Assembly: GCF_902497855.1 (NCBI RefSeq)
Contig: NZ_CABVHU010000014.1
Coordinates: 62,001 to 126,000, forward strand
Length of the DNA stretch: 64,000 nucleotides
Source of the DNA: Pseudomonas fluorescens
GTDB taxonomy: Bacteria > Pseudomonadota > Gammaproteobacteria > Pseudomonadales > Pseudomonadaceae
Direction of reading: 5' to 3'
Position 1 is the stretch's first letter, and each line of letters opens with the position of its first letter. The position numbers and the translations under genes are program-made. This document shows positions 7,243 to 15,536 of the stretch, in pieces. Below the pieces are notes generated by a model, which saw nothing but the letters and a program-made list of their open reading frames with translations, did no database searches and had not been told where the DNA came from.

Positions 7243-7327
7243 GCAAAACCATCCGGTTGAGCAGCTAGATCGCCAGCGCTACCGGTGGTTGACGAGAGGC
7301 ACTGAGTTTACAATCGGTCTCAACACG

Positions 7328-7378
7328 GCCCCTGTCGGTTGATGCGCTAAGGCGCTGAGATTGCTCAGGGGTTTTTTA
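7328..7378 (+). terminator. terminator downstream of the toxin gene
   Basis: CCCCTG and CAGGGG pair around an inner GCGC hairpin and are followed by six T residues. It lies 85 nt after the toxin stop on the same strand. Confidence 0.55.
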
Positions 7379-7463
7379 TTGTCTGGTTTTTTGCTTTACC
7401 AGTCGTGTGTTGTCGATCGTGAGGGCTTTCCTGTTTATCAGCCTCCCTGAAGAGAACACCCAC

Positions 7464-7495
7464 AAAAAAGCCCCAGACCCTACGGCCTGAGGCTT
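7464..7495 (-). terminator. terminator of tRNA-Arg
   Basis: On the minus strand AAAGCC...GGCTTTTTT forms a long stem with a T run 16 nt after the tRNA 3' end. Confidence 0.7.
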
Positions 7496-7510
7496 TCTCG
7501 TTTCTACATA

Positions 7511-7587
7511 TGGTGCACCAGGCGGGATTCGAACCCACGACCCCTGCCTTCGGAGGGCAGTACTCTATCCAGCTGAGCTACTGGTGC
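7511..7587 (-). tRNA. tRNA-Arg (anticodon CCG)
   Basis: This is a 77-nt cloverleaf with acceptor stem GCACCAG/CTGGTGC, encoded CCA end, T-loop GGTTCGAATCC and anticodon stem-loop CTGCC-CTCCGAA-GGCAG. The anticodon CCG reads CGG (Arg). The gene's 3' end faces the accessory block at 3.1-7.4 kb, a common site for island integration, although no duplicated 3' end or integrase is visible. Confidence 0.97.
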
Positions 7588-7936
7588 GATGCGGGCGCCA
7601 TGATACTCATAAGCGGTGCGGGCGTCCATGCTGCTGAATCGCCTGTGTTTTTCGAGCCTTTAATGACTGTTTACTACGCTGATCAGAAAAAACACGCAAA
7701 TGCGCCGTTTTCGTTCTTTTTTTCGAACAGCCTATTGTCCTTTACCCCCTTTGATCCTAGGATTCGTTTGAGATTTCAAACGCTCTTGTCTGGGTGCTGA
7801 ACCGCACGAGTCCAATCCGTGCGCTATTTATGTGCTTCAGCCCGGTGAATGATTTCCCTGACGGCAGCCTTCGAGGCGCCTTTCTACAATCATAATTCGC
7901 TCCGCGCCGGTCGCGGTGCTGTTAAGGAAAGCCGAC
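7588..7936. other. promoter region of gabD, no gene
   Basis: About 350 bases between the tRNA and gabD. I see no conserved frame. The 3' part must hold the gabD promoter; TAAGGAAA at 7923-7930 is the ribosome site. Confidence 0.5.
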
Positions 7937-9379
7937 ATGCAGCTTAAAGACACCCAGTTGTTCCGCCAGCAAGCCTTTATCGATGGCGCTTGGGTCGATG
8001 CGGACAATGGTCAGACGATCAAGGTCAATAACCCGGCAACGGGCGAAATTCTGGGCACTGTGCCGAAAATGGGCGCTGCCGAAACCCGTCGTGCGATCGA
8101 AGCCGCTGACAAGGCACTGCCGGCCTGGCGTGCACTGACCGCCAAGGACCGCGCCAACAAGCTGCGTCGCTGGTTCGAACTGATCATCGAGAACCAGGAC
8201 GACCTCGCTCGCCTGATGACCATGGAGCAGGGCAAGCCATTGGCCGAAGCCAAGGGCGAGATCGTTTATGCCGCTTCCTTTATCGAGTGGTTTGCCGAAG
8301 AGGCCAAGCGCATCTACGGTGACGTTATTCCTGGTCACCAGCCCGACAAGCGCCTGATCGTGATCAAGCAGCCGATCGGCGTGACCGCGGCCATTACCCC
8401 GTGGAACTTCCCGGCTGCGATGATCACCCGTAAGGCCGGCCCTGCGCTGGCCGCCGGTTGCACCATGGTGCTCAAGCCTGCTTCGCAAACTCCATTCTCC
8501 GCGTTCGCTCTGGCCGAACTGGCCCAGCGTGCCGGCATTCCAGCCGGTGTGTTCAGCGTGGTGTCCGGCAGCGCCGGCGACATCGGCAGCGAGCTGACCA
8601 GCAACCCGATCGTGCGCAAATTGTCCTTCACCGGCTCGACCGAAATCGGTCGTCAGCTGATGGCCGAATGCGCCAAGGACATCAAGAAAGTCTCGCTGGA
8701 ACTGGGCGGCAACGCGCCGTTCATCGTGTTCGACGACGCGGACCTGGATAAGGCCGTCGAAGGCGCGATCATTTCCAAGTACCGCAACAACGGCCAGACC
8801 TGCGTCTGCGCCAACCGTCTGTACATTCAGGATTCGGTCTACGACGCGTTCGCCGAGAAGCTGAAAGTGGCCGTGGCCAAGCTCAAGATCGGTAACGGTC
8901 TGGAAGACGGCACCACCACTGGCCCGCTGATCGATGAAAAAGCCGTGGCCAAGGTTCAAGAGCACATCGCTGACGCCGTCAGCAAAGGCGCTACCGTGCT
9001 GGCCGGTGGCAAGGTCATGGAAGGCAACTTCTTCGAGCCGACCATCCTGACCAACGTGCCGAAGAACGCTGCCGTGGCCAAGGAAGAAACCTTCGGTCCA
9101 TTGGCGCCGCTGTTCCGTTTCAAAGACGAAGCCGAAGTGATCGCGATGTCCAACGACACCGAGTTCGGCCTGGCCTCGTACTTCTATGCCCGTGACCTGG
9201 GTCGTGTGTTCCGTGTGGCTGAAGCCCTGGAATACGGCATGGTCGGCGTCAACACCGGGTTGATCTCCAACGAAGTCGCGCCGTTCGGCGGCATCAAGGC
9301 GTCGGGCCTGGGCCGTGAAGGCTCCAAGTACGGCATCGAAGATTACCTGGAAATCAAATACCTCTGCCTGGGCATCTAA
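7937..9379 (+). CDS. gabD: NADP-dependent succinate-semialdehyde dehydrogenase
   Basis: The 480-residue protein oxidises succinate semialdehyde to succinate, the last step of GABA breakdown. It is a full-length aldehyde dehydrogenase: NAD(P)-binding region ITPWNFPAAMITRK, catalytic Glu in LELGGNAPF and catalytic Cys in NNGQTCVCANR. The ATG at 7937 follows TAAGGAAA; a GTG 21 nt upstream is less likely. gabT, encoding the preceding step, follows 185 nt downstream on the same strand, an order shared with P. aeruginosa. Confidence 0.95.
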   Translation: MQLKDTQLFRQQAFIDGAWVDADNGQTIKVNNPATGEILGTVPKMGAAETRRAIEAADKALPAWRALTAKDRANKLRRWFELIIENQDDLARLMTMEQGKPLAEAKGEIVYAASFIEWFAEEAKRIYGDVIPGHQPDKRLIVIKQPIGVTAAITPWNFPAAMITRKAGPALAAGCTMVLKPASQTPFSAFALAELAQRAGIPAGVFSVVSGSAGDIGSELTSNPIVRKLSFTGSTEIGRQLMAECAKDIKKVSLELGGNAPFIVFDDADLDKAVEGAIISKYRNNGQTCVCANRLYIQDSVYDAFAEKLKVAVAKLKIGNGLEDGTTTGPLIDEKAVAKVQEHIADAVSKGATVLAGGKVMEGNFFEPTILTNVPKNAAVAKEETFGPLAPLFRFKDEAEVIAMSNDTEFGLASYFYARDLGRVFRVAEALEYGMVGVNTGLISNEVAPFGGIKASGLGREGSKYGIEDYLEIKYLCLGI

Positions 9380-9564
9380 GCTCGGTAATAGGCATTGCTT
9401 CAAGCGGAAAGGGCACGAGAGCGCTGTCCCTTTCTGCGCTTCACATGGAATTTTCTCTGTGGCCGGGAACGCTGTGGCAGTCGATCATCGCATGCTGCCG
9501 TAGTTGCCTCCCCGCTGCATCTTCCTTGAGCCACGCCGCCCGATGAGCGGTGAATGAGGACTTT

Positions 9565-10842
9565 ATGAGCAAGACTAACGCATCCCTGATGAAACGCCGC
9601 GAAGCCGCTGTACCACGCGGTGTTGGCCAGATTCACCCGATCTTCGCCGAGTCCGCGAAGAACGCCACCGTGACCGACGTCGAAGGTCGCGAGTTCATCG
9701 ACTTCGCCGGCGGTATCGCCGTGCTGAACACCGGTCACGTGCACCCGAAAATCATCGCCGCCGTGACCGAGCAACTGAACAAGCTGACTCACACCTGCTT
9801 CCAGGTCCTGGCTTACGAGCCGTATGTGGAAGTGTGCGAGAAAATCAACGCCAAGGTGCCAGGTGATTTCGCCAAGAAAACCCTGCTGGTGACCACCGGC
9901 TCCGAAGCCGTGGAAAACTCGATCAAGATCGCCCGTGCCGCTACTGGCCGTGCCGGCGTGATCGCGTTCACCGGCGCTTACCACGGCCGCACCATGATGA
10001 CCCTGGGCCTGACCGGTAAAGTCGTGCCGTACTCGGCCGGCATGGGCCTGATGCCAGGCGGCATCTTCCGCGCGCTGTACCCGAACGAGCTGCACGGTGT
10101 GAGCATCGACGATTCGATCGCCAGCATCGAACGCATCTTCAAGAACGACGCCGAGCCGCGTGACATCGCTGCAATCATCATCGAGCCAGTTCAGGGCGAA
10201 GGTGGTTTCTACGTCGCACCTAAAGAATTCATGAAGCGCCTGCGCGCCCTGTGCGATCAGCACGGCATCCTGCTGATCGCTGACGAAGTACAAACTGGCG
10301 CTGGCCGTACCGGCACTTTCTTCGCCATGGAACAGATGGGCGTTGCCGCCGACCTGACTACCTTCGCCAAATCCATCGCCGGCGGCTTCCCGTTGGCCGG
10401 TGTTTGCGGCAAGGCCGAATACATGGACGCCATTGCTCCAGGCGGCCTGGGCGGCACCTATGCCGGTAGCCCGATCGCGTGCGCCGCGGCCCTGGCCGTG
10501 ATGGAAGTGTTCGAAGAAGAACACCTGCTGGACCGCTGCAAGGCTGTTGGCGAGCGTCTGGTGACGGGGCTGAAAGCCATCCAGGCCAAGTACCCGGTGA
10601 TCGGCGAAGTGCGTGCCCTGGGCGCGATGATCGCAGTCGAGCTGTTCGTCGACGGCGACAGCCACAAGCCGAACGCTCCTGCGGTCGCCGCTGTTGTGGC
10701 CAAGGCTCGCGACAAGGGTCTGATCCTGCTGTCCTGCGGCACTTACGGCAACGTTCTGCGCGTGCTGGTGCCACTGACTTCGCCGGACGAGCAACTGGAC
10801 AAAGGCTTGGCGATCATCGAAGAGTGCTTCTCGGAGCTCTGA
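9565..10842 (+). CDS. gabT: 4-aminobutyrate--2-oxoglutarate aminotransferase
   Basis: The 425-residue class-III PLP aminotransferase converts GABA and 2-oxoglutarate to succinate semialdehyde and glutamate, the substrate of gabD upstream. The PLP lysine is in TTFAKSIAGGFPLAGV, and LIADEVQTGAGRTGTFFAME is the conserved family block. The ATG at 9565 has TGAGGA upstream. A strong terminator follows at 10864. Confidence 0.95.
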   Translation: MSKTNASLMKRREAAVPRGVGQIHPIFAESAKNATVTDVEGREFIDFAGGIAVLNTGHVHPKIIAAVTEQLNKLTHTCFQVLAYEPYVEVCEKINAKVPGDFAKKTLLVTTGSEAVENSIKIARAATGRAGVIAFTGAYHGRTMMTLGLTGKVVPYSAGMGLMPGGIFRALYPNELHGVSIDDSIASIERIFKNDAEPRDIAAIIIEPVQGEGGFYVAPKEFMKRLRALCDQHGILLIADEVQTGAGRTGTFFAMEQMGVAADLTTFAKSIAGGFPLAGVCGKAEYMDAIAPGGLGGTYAGSPIACAAALAVMEVFEEEHLLDRCKAVGERLVTGLKAIQAKYPVIGEVRALGAMIAVELFVDGDSHKPNAPAVAAVVAKARDKGLILLSCGTYGNVLRVLVPLTSPDEQLDKGLAIIEECFSEL

Positions 10843-10863
10843 TCGATTTGTGAGCTGATCGAC

Positions 10864-10890
10864 AAAAAACCCGCTTCGGCGGGTTTTTTT
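10864..10890 (+). terminator. rho-independent terminator of gabT
   Basis: AAAAAACCCGC-TTCG-GCGGGTTTTTT is a textbook terminator with a UUCG tetraloop, 22 nt after the gabT stop. Confidence 0.9.
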
Positions 10891-10967
10891 ACGTCCCCGA
10901 AACACCTCGTACTGTTCCGAGCGACCCGCTTTGATTAAGGTGCACGCCTTGTCGATGGGGTTTGCAG

Positions 10968-12188
10968 ATGACTGCTATGGTTTCACCCGCTGTACCGCGT
11001 GTGCTGATTGCCGAGGCCGACCCCTGGTCTCGGGACCTGCTCAAGCAGGTGCTGTTGAGTGTGCGCTGCGACGCACGGCTGGATCTGTGTGCCGATGGTC
11101 AGGAAGCGCTGCGTTTGCTGGCGCAATATTCGTACGACCTGACGATCGTCGACTGGGAGTTGCCCGGCATCGATGGCTTGAATGTGTTGCGCCGTGTTCG
11201 CCAGGGCAAACGCAATCCGCCACTGCCGTTCATACTGATGAGCAGCCGTAACGACAGTGCCAGCGTGCGTGAAGCCTTGCCCCTGGCTCCCGCGGCCTAT
11301 TTGGCCAAGCCCCTGAACGTGGAAAGCCTGACCCGGCGTCTCCAGGGCTTTCTGCTGAATGCTGGCGAAGAAGTGTTCTGCGCGGTGCCGACGCTGGCGC
11401 CGGGCATGACCCTGTCGGTTTACCTGGAGCAACGACGCGAACTGGCCGACGGCGCCTCCCTGATGACCGACGTACAGTTGGCGGTCAAACGCAGTCTCCA
11501 TTCCGGCAGCTTCGATCTGACACTGCTGCATGACGAGATCCATACCGATCCGCAGATCACCGCCGTGCTGATCGCCGCCGCCAACAGCGCGGCCCAGCGC
11601 CGTGGTGCTGCCGTACAAACCCTGTCCCAGGCGCTGCACCGCCTCGGTATCGGACACAGCATGAACCTGATTCTGGGTTTGGCCCTCAAGCGCAGTGCCC
11701 GGCTCAGCGATCCATGCCTGGCGGATTACGCCCAGCGTTATTGGGAGCTGTCGCTGCACACCGCCGAATATGCGCGAACCCTGGCGCGCTTGCTGGATCT
11801 GGATCAGGAGCGCTGTTATTGCGCTGGCCTGCTGCATCGACTGGGCGACCTGGCGTTGTTGCGGTGTTTGCAGGAATGGAAGCAGGCCGGGGGTGAGCTG
11901 GATGAGTGGGAGGAGGTGGGTGATGCGCTGGCGGCATTCGGCGCTGCCTATGGTTCGGCATTGCGCACGCGCTGGCGTTTACCGCTGGAGTTGCGAGGCT
12001 TGATTGCGGCGGTCTACGAGCTCGGTGGCGGTGTTTACTCCCGTGAGGCGCTGGTGATGAACATGGCTGCTCAGCTGGCGCGTCTGCCCGGGCATGAGGG
12101 TATTGAGGTGCTGGCGAAGAGCCGGACGGCGCGGTTGCTGAAGATCGGGGTGCCGGAATTGACGCGTCTGCGCCAAAGGCAAGCCTGA
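10968..12188 (+). CDS. response regulator with HDOD domain
   Basis: The 406-residue protein combines a receiver domain (about residues 10-125; acidic residues in IAEADPW, likely phospho-Asp in TIVDWELPG, Lys in YLAKPLN) with an HDOD domain (about 150-380). HDOD domains are HD-superfamily folds that usually lack metal-binding catalysis and act in signalling output. ATG 10968 is preferred over an upstream TTG at 10962; the ribosome site is weak. The gene is monocistronic by position and is followed by a PAS-GGDEF gene on the other strand, so a link to c-di-GMP signalling is possible but unproven. Confidence 0.85.
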   Translation: MTAMVSPAVPRVLIAEADPWSRDLLKQVLLSVRCDARLDLCADGQEALRLLAQYSYDLTIVDWELPGIDGLNVLRRVRQGKRNPPLPFILMSSRNDSASVREALPLAPAAYLAKPLNVESLTRRLQGFLLNAGEEVFCAVPTLAPGMTLSVYLEQRRELADGASLMTDVQLAVKRSLHSGSFDLTLLHDEIHTDPQITAVLIAAANSAAQRRGAAVQTLSQALHRLGIGHSMNLILGLALKRSARLSDPCLADYAQRYWELSLHTAEYARTLARLLDLDQERCYCAGLLHRLGDLALLRCLQEWKQAGGELDEWEEVGDALAAFGAAYGSALRTRWRLPLELRGLIAAVYELGGGVYSREALVMNMAAQLARLPGHEGIEVLAKSRTARLLKIGVPELTRLRQRQA

Positions 12189-12203
12189 CACAAATCTCCC
12201 CAT

Positions 12204-12293
12204 GTAGGAGCTGGCTTGCCAGCGAAGGCGGTGTAACAGCCAACATGGATGTTGAATGTCATGGCCCTTTCGCTGGCAAGCCAGCTCCTACAG
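12204..12293. repeat. REP doublet
   Basis: GTAGGAGCTGGCTTGCCAGC and its inverted counterpart ending in GCTCCTAC flank a 40-nt spacer. It sits between two convergent genes and may help terminate both. Confidence 0.85.
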
Positions 12294-12311
12294 GGGGTGT
12301 GTTGGGGGCTG

Positions 12312-13301
12312 CTAGCCGCAGATGATGCGGTTCTTGCCCTGGCGCTTCGCCTGGTACATCGCTGCATCCGCGCGGGCGAACAGGGCGTCGATGTTTTCAT
12401 CCTCGGCAGTGAGGCAGGTCAGGCCCTGGCTGATAGTGATGCCGAACGTCTGGTCGTCATGGCAAAAGCCCAACCGCTGAATCTCCCGCTGCAGGCGCTC
12501 GGCCACTTGCATGGCCATGTCCGGCGCACAACCGGGGAATACTGCCGCGAACTCCTCTCCGCCGATCCGTCCGAATACATCACCACGCCGCAAGGAACCA
12601 CGACCGCTCTCGGCGATCCGTTGCAGCACGCTATCGCCCACCTGGTGGCCATAGGTGTCATTGATCACTTTGAAATCATCGATGTCCAACAGCAGGAACG
12701 ACAGTGGCGCGCCTTGATTTCGCGCCTGTTCGAATTCGTGGTTGGCACATTCGAAGAAGTGCCGGCGATTGCTGCTCTGGGTCAGTCCGTCTGTGGTTGC
12801 CAGGCGCTGCAGCTCGGTTTCCATGTGCTTCTTGTCGGTGATGTCTTCAGCAAATCCGACGATGATCATCGGCTGTCCCGGCTCGGCCAGACGGTTGATG
12901 AAGCACTTGTCACTCAGCCAGCGCACCTGGCCGTCGGCGGCAATGATGCGGTACTCACGGTCTTCAACGGCGCCTTTGACCAATACGTCGGCCATGCTGC
13001 GCTCGGCATAGTCCAGGTCGTCGGGGTGAATGCTGTCGCGCCACTGGTTGTAGTTGGACAGCAAAAGGCCGGCGGAACGACCGAAAATCCGCTCATAGGC
13101 AGGGCTCACGTAGAGCATCTGGCGGGCTTCCCAGTCGAATGCCCACAGCACCGCGTTAACGCTCACCAGCAGGGAGCTGAACAGCTGTTCCCGTTCGCTC
13201 AGGCGCGCCACTTCGCCTTGGGCATGTATCAGTGCCAGTAGCGTTTGCGCGGCATCGGGCCACTGTGGACGGGATGAGTCTTGTAGGTTTCTATTGACCA
13301 T
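12312..13301 (-). CDS. PAS-GGDEF diguanylate cyclase
   Basis: The 329-residue protein has an N-terminal helical part, a PAS domain (about residues 45-160) and a GGDEF domain (about 170-329). The active site is intact as GGEEF (RIGGEEFAAVF). The product-inhibition site RxxD is present as RRGD, five residues before GGEEF, so the enzyme should make c-di-GMP from two GTP and be feedback-inhibited. There is no membrane segment, so the signal sensed by the PAS domain is probably cytoplasmic. The gene is monocistronic. Confidence 0.9.
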   Translation of the reverse strand: MVNRNLQDSSRPQWPDAAQTLLALIHAQGEVARLSEREQLFSSLLVSVNAVLWAFDWEARQMLYVSPAYERIFGRSAGLLLSNYNQWRDSIHPDDLDYAERSMADVLVKGAVEDREYRIIAADGQVRWLSDKCFINRLAEPGQPMIIVGFAEDITDKKHMETELQRLATTDGLTQSSNRRHFFECANHEFEQARNQGAPLSFLLLDIDDFKVINDTYGHQVGDSVLQRIAESGRGSLRRGDVFGRIGGEEFAAVFPGCAPDMAMQVAERLQREIQRLGFCHDDQTFGITISQGLTCLTAEDENIDALFARADAAMYQAKRQGKNRIICG

Positions 13302-13464
13302 CGGTACAAAGTCTCAAAGGGCGTGTGCCGCTCGAGGTTCGAAATCGGCCACCACAAAGCCCGCCTGGATGGCGAAGTGTCTTTGAGATAGGGGATTTGA
13401 CGTGAAGTTCCCGCCTTTGGTGGCGAGGGCGCTTGCTCCCGCCGGGCGGTACTGTCGACGCATT

Positions 13465-13497
13465 GCAGGAGCTGCCGCTGGCTGCGGCAGCTCCTGC
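13465..13497 (-). terminator. long perfect hairpin after desA
   Basis: GCAGGAGCTGCCGC and GCGGCAGCTCCTGC form a perfect 14-bp stem with a 5-nt loop, immediately 3' of the desA stop. It is derived from a REP-like element and probably ends the desA transcript, although it lacks a T run. Confidence 0.55.
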
Positions 13498-13500
13498 CGG

Positions 13501-14682
13501 TCAGGCGGCAGGGCGCAGGGAGTAGGTTTTCAACTGGTCGGCGAAGTCACGCAGAGACTGGATTCCGCTGGCTTCGGCTTCATGTACCCAATCCTTGATG
13601 GCGGCCAGCATGTCGTGACCATTCGAGCTGGTCTTGAGCCAGATCTGCTGCAGGGCCAGGCGTTTCTCGTAGATGACCTTCAGCGCCTGACTGTGCTCGA
13701 GCATGGTCTGGATGCGAAGGTGGTGTTTTTCATCCAGCAGGCTGGTCTCTCGCGAGAGCAGGCGTTTGGCCCGGTGGAACTGGTGACGAACCGAGTGATC
13801 GACCTTTTCCAGCTCTTGCTTGACCAGCGGGGCGATCACCAGCTTGCGGTACTGGGCCATGATCTGGAAGCGGTTGTTGAGGATGGCCATGGCGGTGTCC
13901 ATGTCCAGGTTGCCTTTACCTTCGACCCGGTGGGCAATCGGCGCGACGCGCTGGACCTTGGCCAGGCGGAAGAAGCTGAAGACTTGTATCCAGGCCCAGC
14001 CGAGATCGAATTCCCACTTCTTCACCGACAATTTCGCCGAGTTCGGGTAAGTGTGATGATTGTTATGCAGTTCTTCCCCGCCGATCAGGATGCCCCATGG
14101 CACCAGATTGGTCGCGGCATCGCGGCATTCGAAGTTGCGGTAGCCGATGGCATGGCCCAGGCCATTGACCACGCCGGCAGCCCAGACCGGGATCCACATC
14201 ATCTGGATGGCCCAGATGGTGATGCCGATGGTGCCGAACAGCAGCAGGTCGATAACGCCCATGATCGCTACGCCCAGCAGCGGGAAACGGCTGTACAGGT
14301 TGCGTTCGATCCAGTCGTCCGGGCAGTTCTTGCCGTAGATGCGCAAGGTCTCGGGGTTTTCCGCTTCGGCGCGGTACAGCTCGGCACCTTTGCGCAGGAC
14401 AGTGGACAACCCCTTGATGACCGGGCTGTGCGGGTCATCTTCGGTTTCGCATTTGGCGTGATGCTTGCGGTGGATAGCAGTCCACTCGCGGGTGTTCTGG
14501 GCTGTGGTCAACCACAACCAGAAGCGGAAGAAATGTTTCAGGCCGGCATTGAGCTCAAGCGAGCGATGGGCTGAATAACGATGCAGATAGACCGTGACGC
14601 CAATAATCGTCACGTGGGTCATCAGCAGGGTGACTGCCACCAGTGACCAGGGCGACAAGCCGAGAAAACCTTCGTACCACAT
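13501..14682 (-). CDS. desA: membrane fatty-acid delta-9 desaturase
   Basis: The 393-residue diiron membrane enzyme introduces a double bond into acyl chains to adjust membrane fluidity. The three histidine boxes are HRYSAH, HRKHH and HNNHH, with membrane segments at about residues 10-27, 40-58 and 135-180. The long C-terminal helical region is normal for this subfamily. Position next to oscA and sbp-cysTWA matches PA0286 (desA) of P. aeruginosa, the aerobic phospholipid desaturase; assignment to DesA rather than DesB rests on that synteny. Confidence 0.85.
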   Translation of the reverse strand: MWYEGFLGLSPWSLVAVTLLMTHVTIIGVTVYLHRYSAHRSLELNAGLKHFFRFWLWLTTAQNTREWTAIHRKHHAKCETEDDPHSPVIKGLSTVLRKGAELYRAEAENPETLRIYGKNCPDDWIERNLYSRFPLLGVAIMGVIDLLLFGTIGITIWAIQMMWIPVWAAGVVNGLGHAIGYRNFECRDAATNLVPWGILIGGEELHNNHHTYPNSAKLSVKKWEFDLGWAWIQVFSFFRLAKVQRVAPIAHRVEGKGNLDMDTAMAILNNRFQIMAQYRKLVIAPLVKQELEKVDHSVRHQFHRAKRLLSRETSLLDEKHHLRIQTMLEHSQALKVIYEKRLALQQIWLKTSSNGHDMLAAIKDWVHEAEASGIQSLRDFADQLKTYSLRPAA

Positions 14683-14829
14683 AGGCTATTGGGCCCTCGA
14701 TAAAGAAATAAACAGCCGTAGCATTATCACTGAGCCTACAGATAAAACCAGTCACCCTTTCAGATAAGAGTGGCCGGATGTTTCTTTGACCTCTAATCCC
14801 GTTCTTTTTCATGGGACATGGGCGGCCGA

Positions 14830-15000
14830 ATGTCTGCTACCTATCGCGATGCTTTGCGAACCGCGCTGCTCTATTTTCCAGTTTCAATAGGCTGGCTGCA
14901 ATTGAGTGGTCATGTATTGAGCAGTTTCTTCGATAGCTCCGAGGCGTTGCAGCGATGGCAGCTGATCAACGGTGATGCCTGGGTCGTGTTCAGCCCATAA
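14830..15000 (+). pseudogene. N-terminal remnant of a membrane GGDEF/EAL-type regulator
   Basis: A frame of 56 codons starts SATYRDALRTALLYFPVSIG and continues through LQRWQLINGDAWVVF before stopping at 14998. This looks like the membrane-anchor start of the large cyclase/phosphodiesterase that in P. aeruginosa (PA0285) lies between oscA and desA, exactly this position. The sensory and catalytic domains are missing; a degenerate REP-like stretch follows. A short membrane protein gene is an alternative. Confidence 0.5.
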
Positions 15001-15088
15001 AGACGCCTTCGCCAGCAATCCGGCTCCTGCGAGGGCGCGCAGGTGTAAACCCTCGTCCAGGCAGTTAATTTATTTTAGTTATATAAAC

Positions 15089-15113
15089 ATTCTTAAATAG
15101 TCTTTTTAAGAAT
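15089..15113. promoter_or_regulatory. AT-rich palindrome upstream of oscA, candidate CysB site
   Basis: ATTCTTAAA-N7-TTTAAGAAT is a perfect inverted repeat about 85 nt before oscA. Its right part, AGTCTTTTTAAGAAT, fits the 15-bp element found before other sulfur genes in this window. CysB is the known activator of sulfate-starvation genes; binding here is inferred. Confidence 0.45.
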
Positions 15114-15196
15114 ATCAGCGCTTATCTACTATTGCTCTCACGCCGCAAGCAGTGCCGCCCACTGCCAGGCAATCTCTCAGTTGAAGGAGCAGCACC

Positions 15197-15379
15197 ATGA
15201 GCGCATCCCTGCGTAGCGTTGACGGTCAAGACGAAGCCACCATTTTGCGTGAGATCCAGAGTGCCTTGCGCGACCTGCGGTTCGGCGCCGTGGAAATCAC
15301 CGTGCACAACGCTCAGGTGGTCCAGATCGAACGCAAAGAAAAATTCCGCTTGCAGAACCCGGGCAACAAGCCGAGCTGA
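15197..15379 (+). CDS. oscA: OscA-type small protein (DUF2292)
   Basis: The 60-residue protein matches the DUF2292/OscA family (core LRFGAVEITVHNAQVVQIERKE, with a YezD-like fold). In Pseudomonas OscA is linked to use of organosulfur compounds and is sulfur-regulated. It has a strong AAGGAG ribosome site. It precedes sbp by 157 nt on the same strand, as PA0284 precedes PA0283, and carries the AT-rich palindrome in its promoter. The molecular role is unknown. Confidence 0.85.
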   Translation: MSASLRSVDGQDEATILREIQSALRDLRFGAVEITVHNAQVVQIERKEKFRLQNPGNKPS

Positions 15380-15398
15380 ATCAAAAGATTCAAAGATC

Positions 15399-15468
15399 AA
15401 AAGATCGCAGCCTGCGGCAGCTTCTACCGGGGGACCGAGGTAGGTGCTGCCGAAGGCGGTGATCTTTT
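15399..15468. repeat. inverted repeat between oscA and sbp
   Basis: AAAAGATC (15399) and GATCTTTT (15461) frame an internal GCAGC...GCTGC stem, a second dispersed-repeat type. It may reduce readthrough from oscA into sbp. Confidence 0.6.
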
Positions 15469-15536
15469 AACCGGCAACTGCGATCCATGAACCCATAAGA
15501 AAAGCCAATACCAACAGAATTCCAGGAGCTTTCACC

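Noticed and set aside
7511..7587. tRNA as a proven island attachment site
   Set aside because: I looked for a second copy of the tRNA 3' end to the left and found none; there is no integrase.
7510..7800. Plus-strand frame starting in the tRNA
   Set aside because: Its first part is the antisense of tRNA-Arg.
7922..10905. Long minus-strand reading frames opposite gabD and gabT
   Set aside because: They mirror strongly conserved genes, have Gln/His/Val-rich translations typical of antisense frames in GC-rich DNA, and lack ribosome sites.
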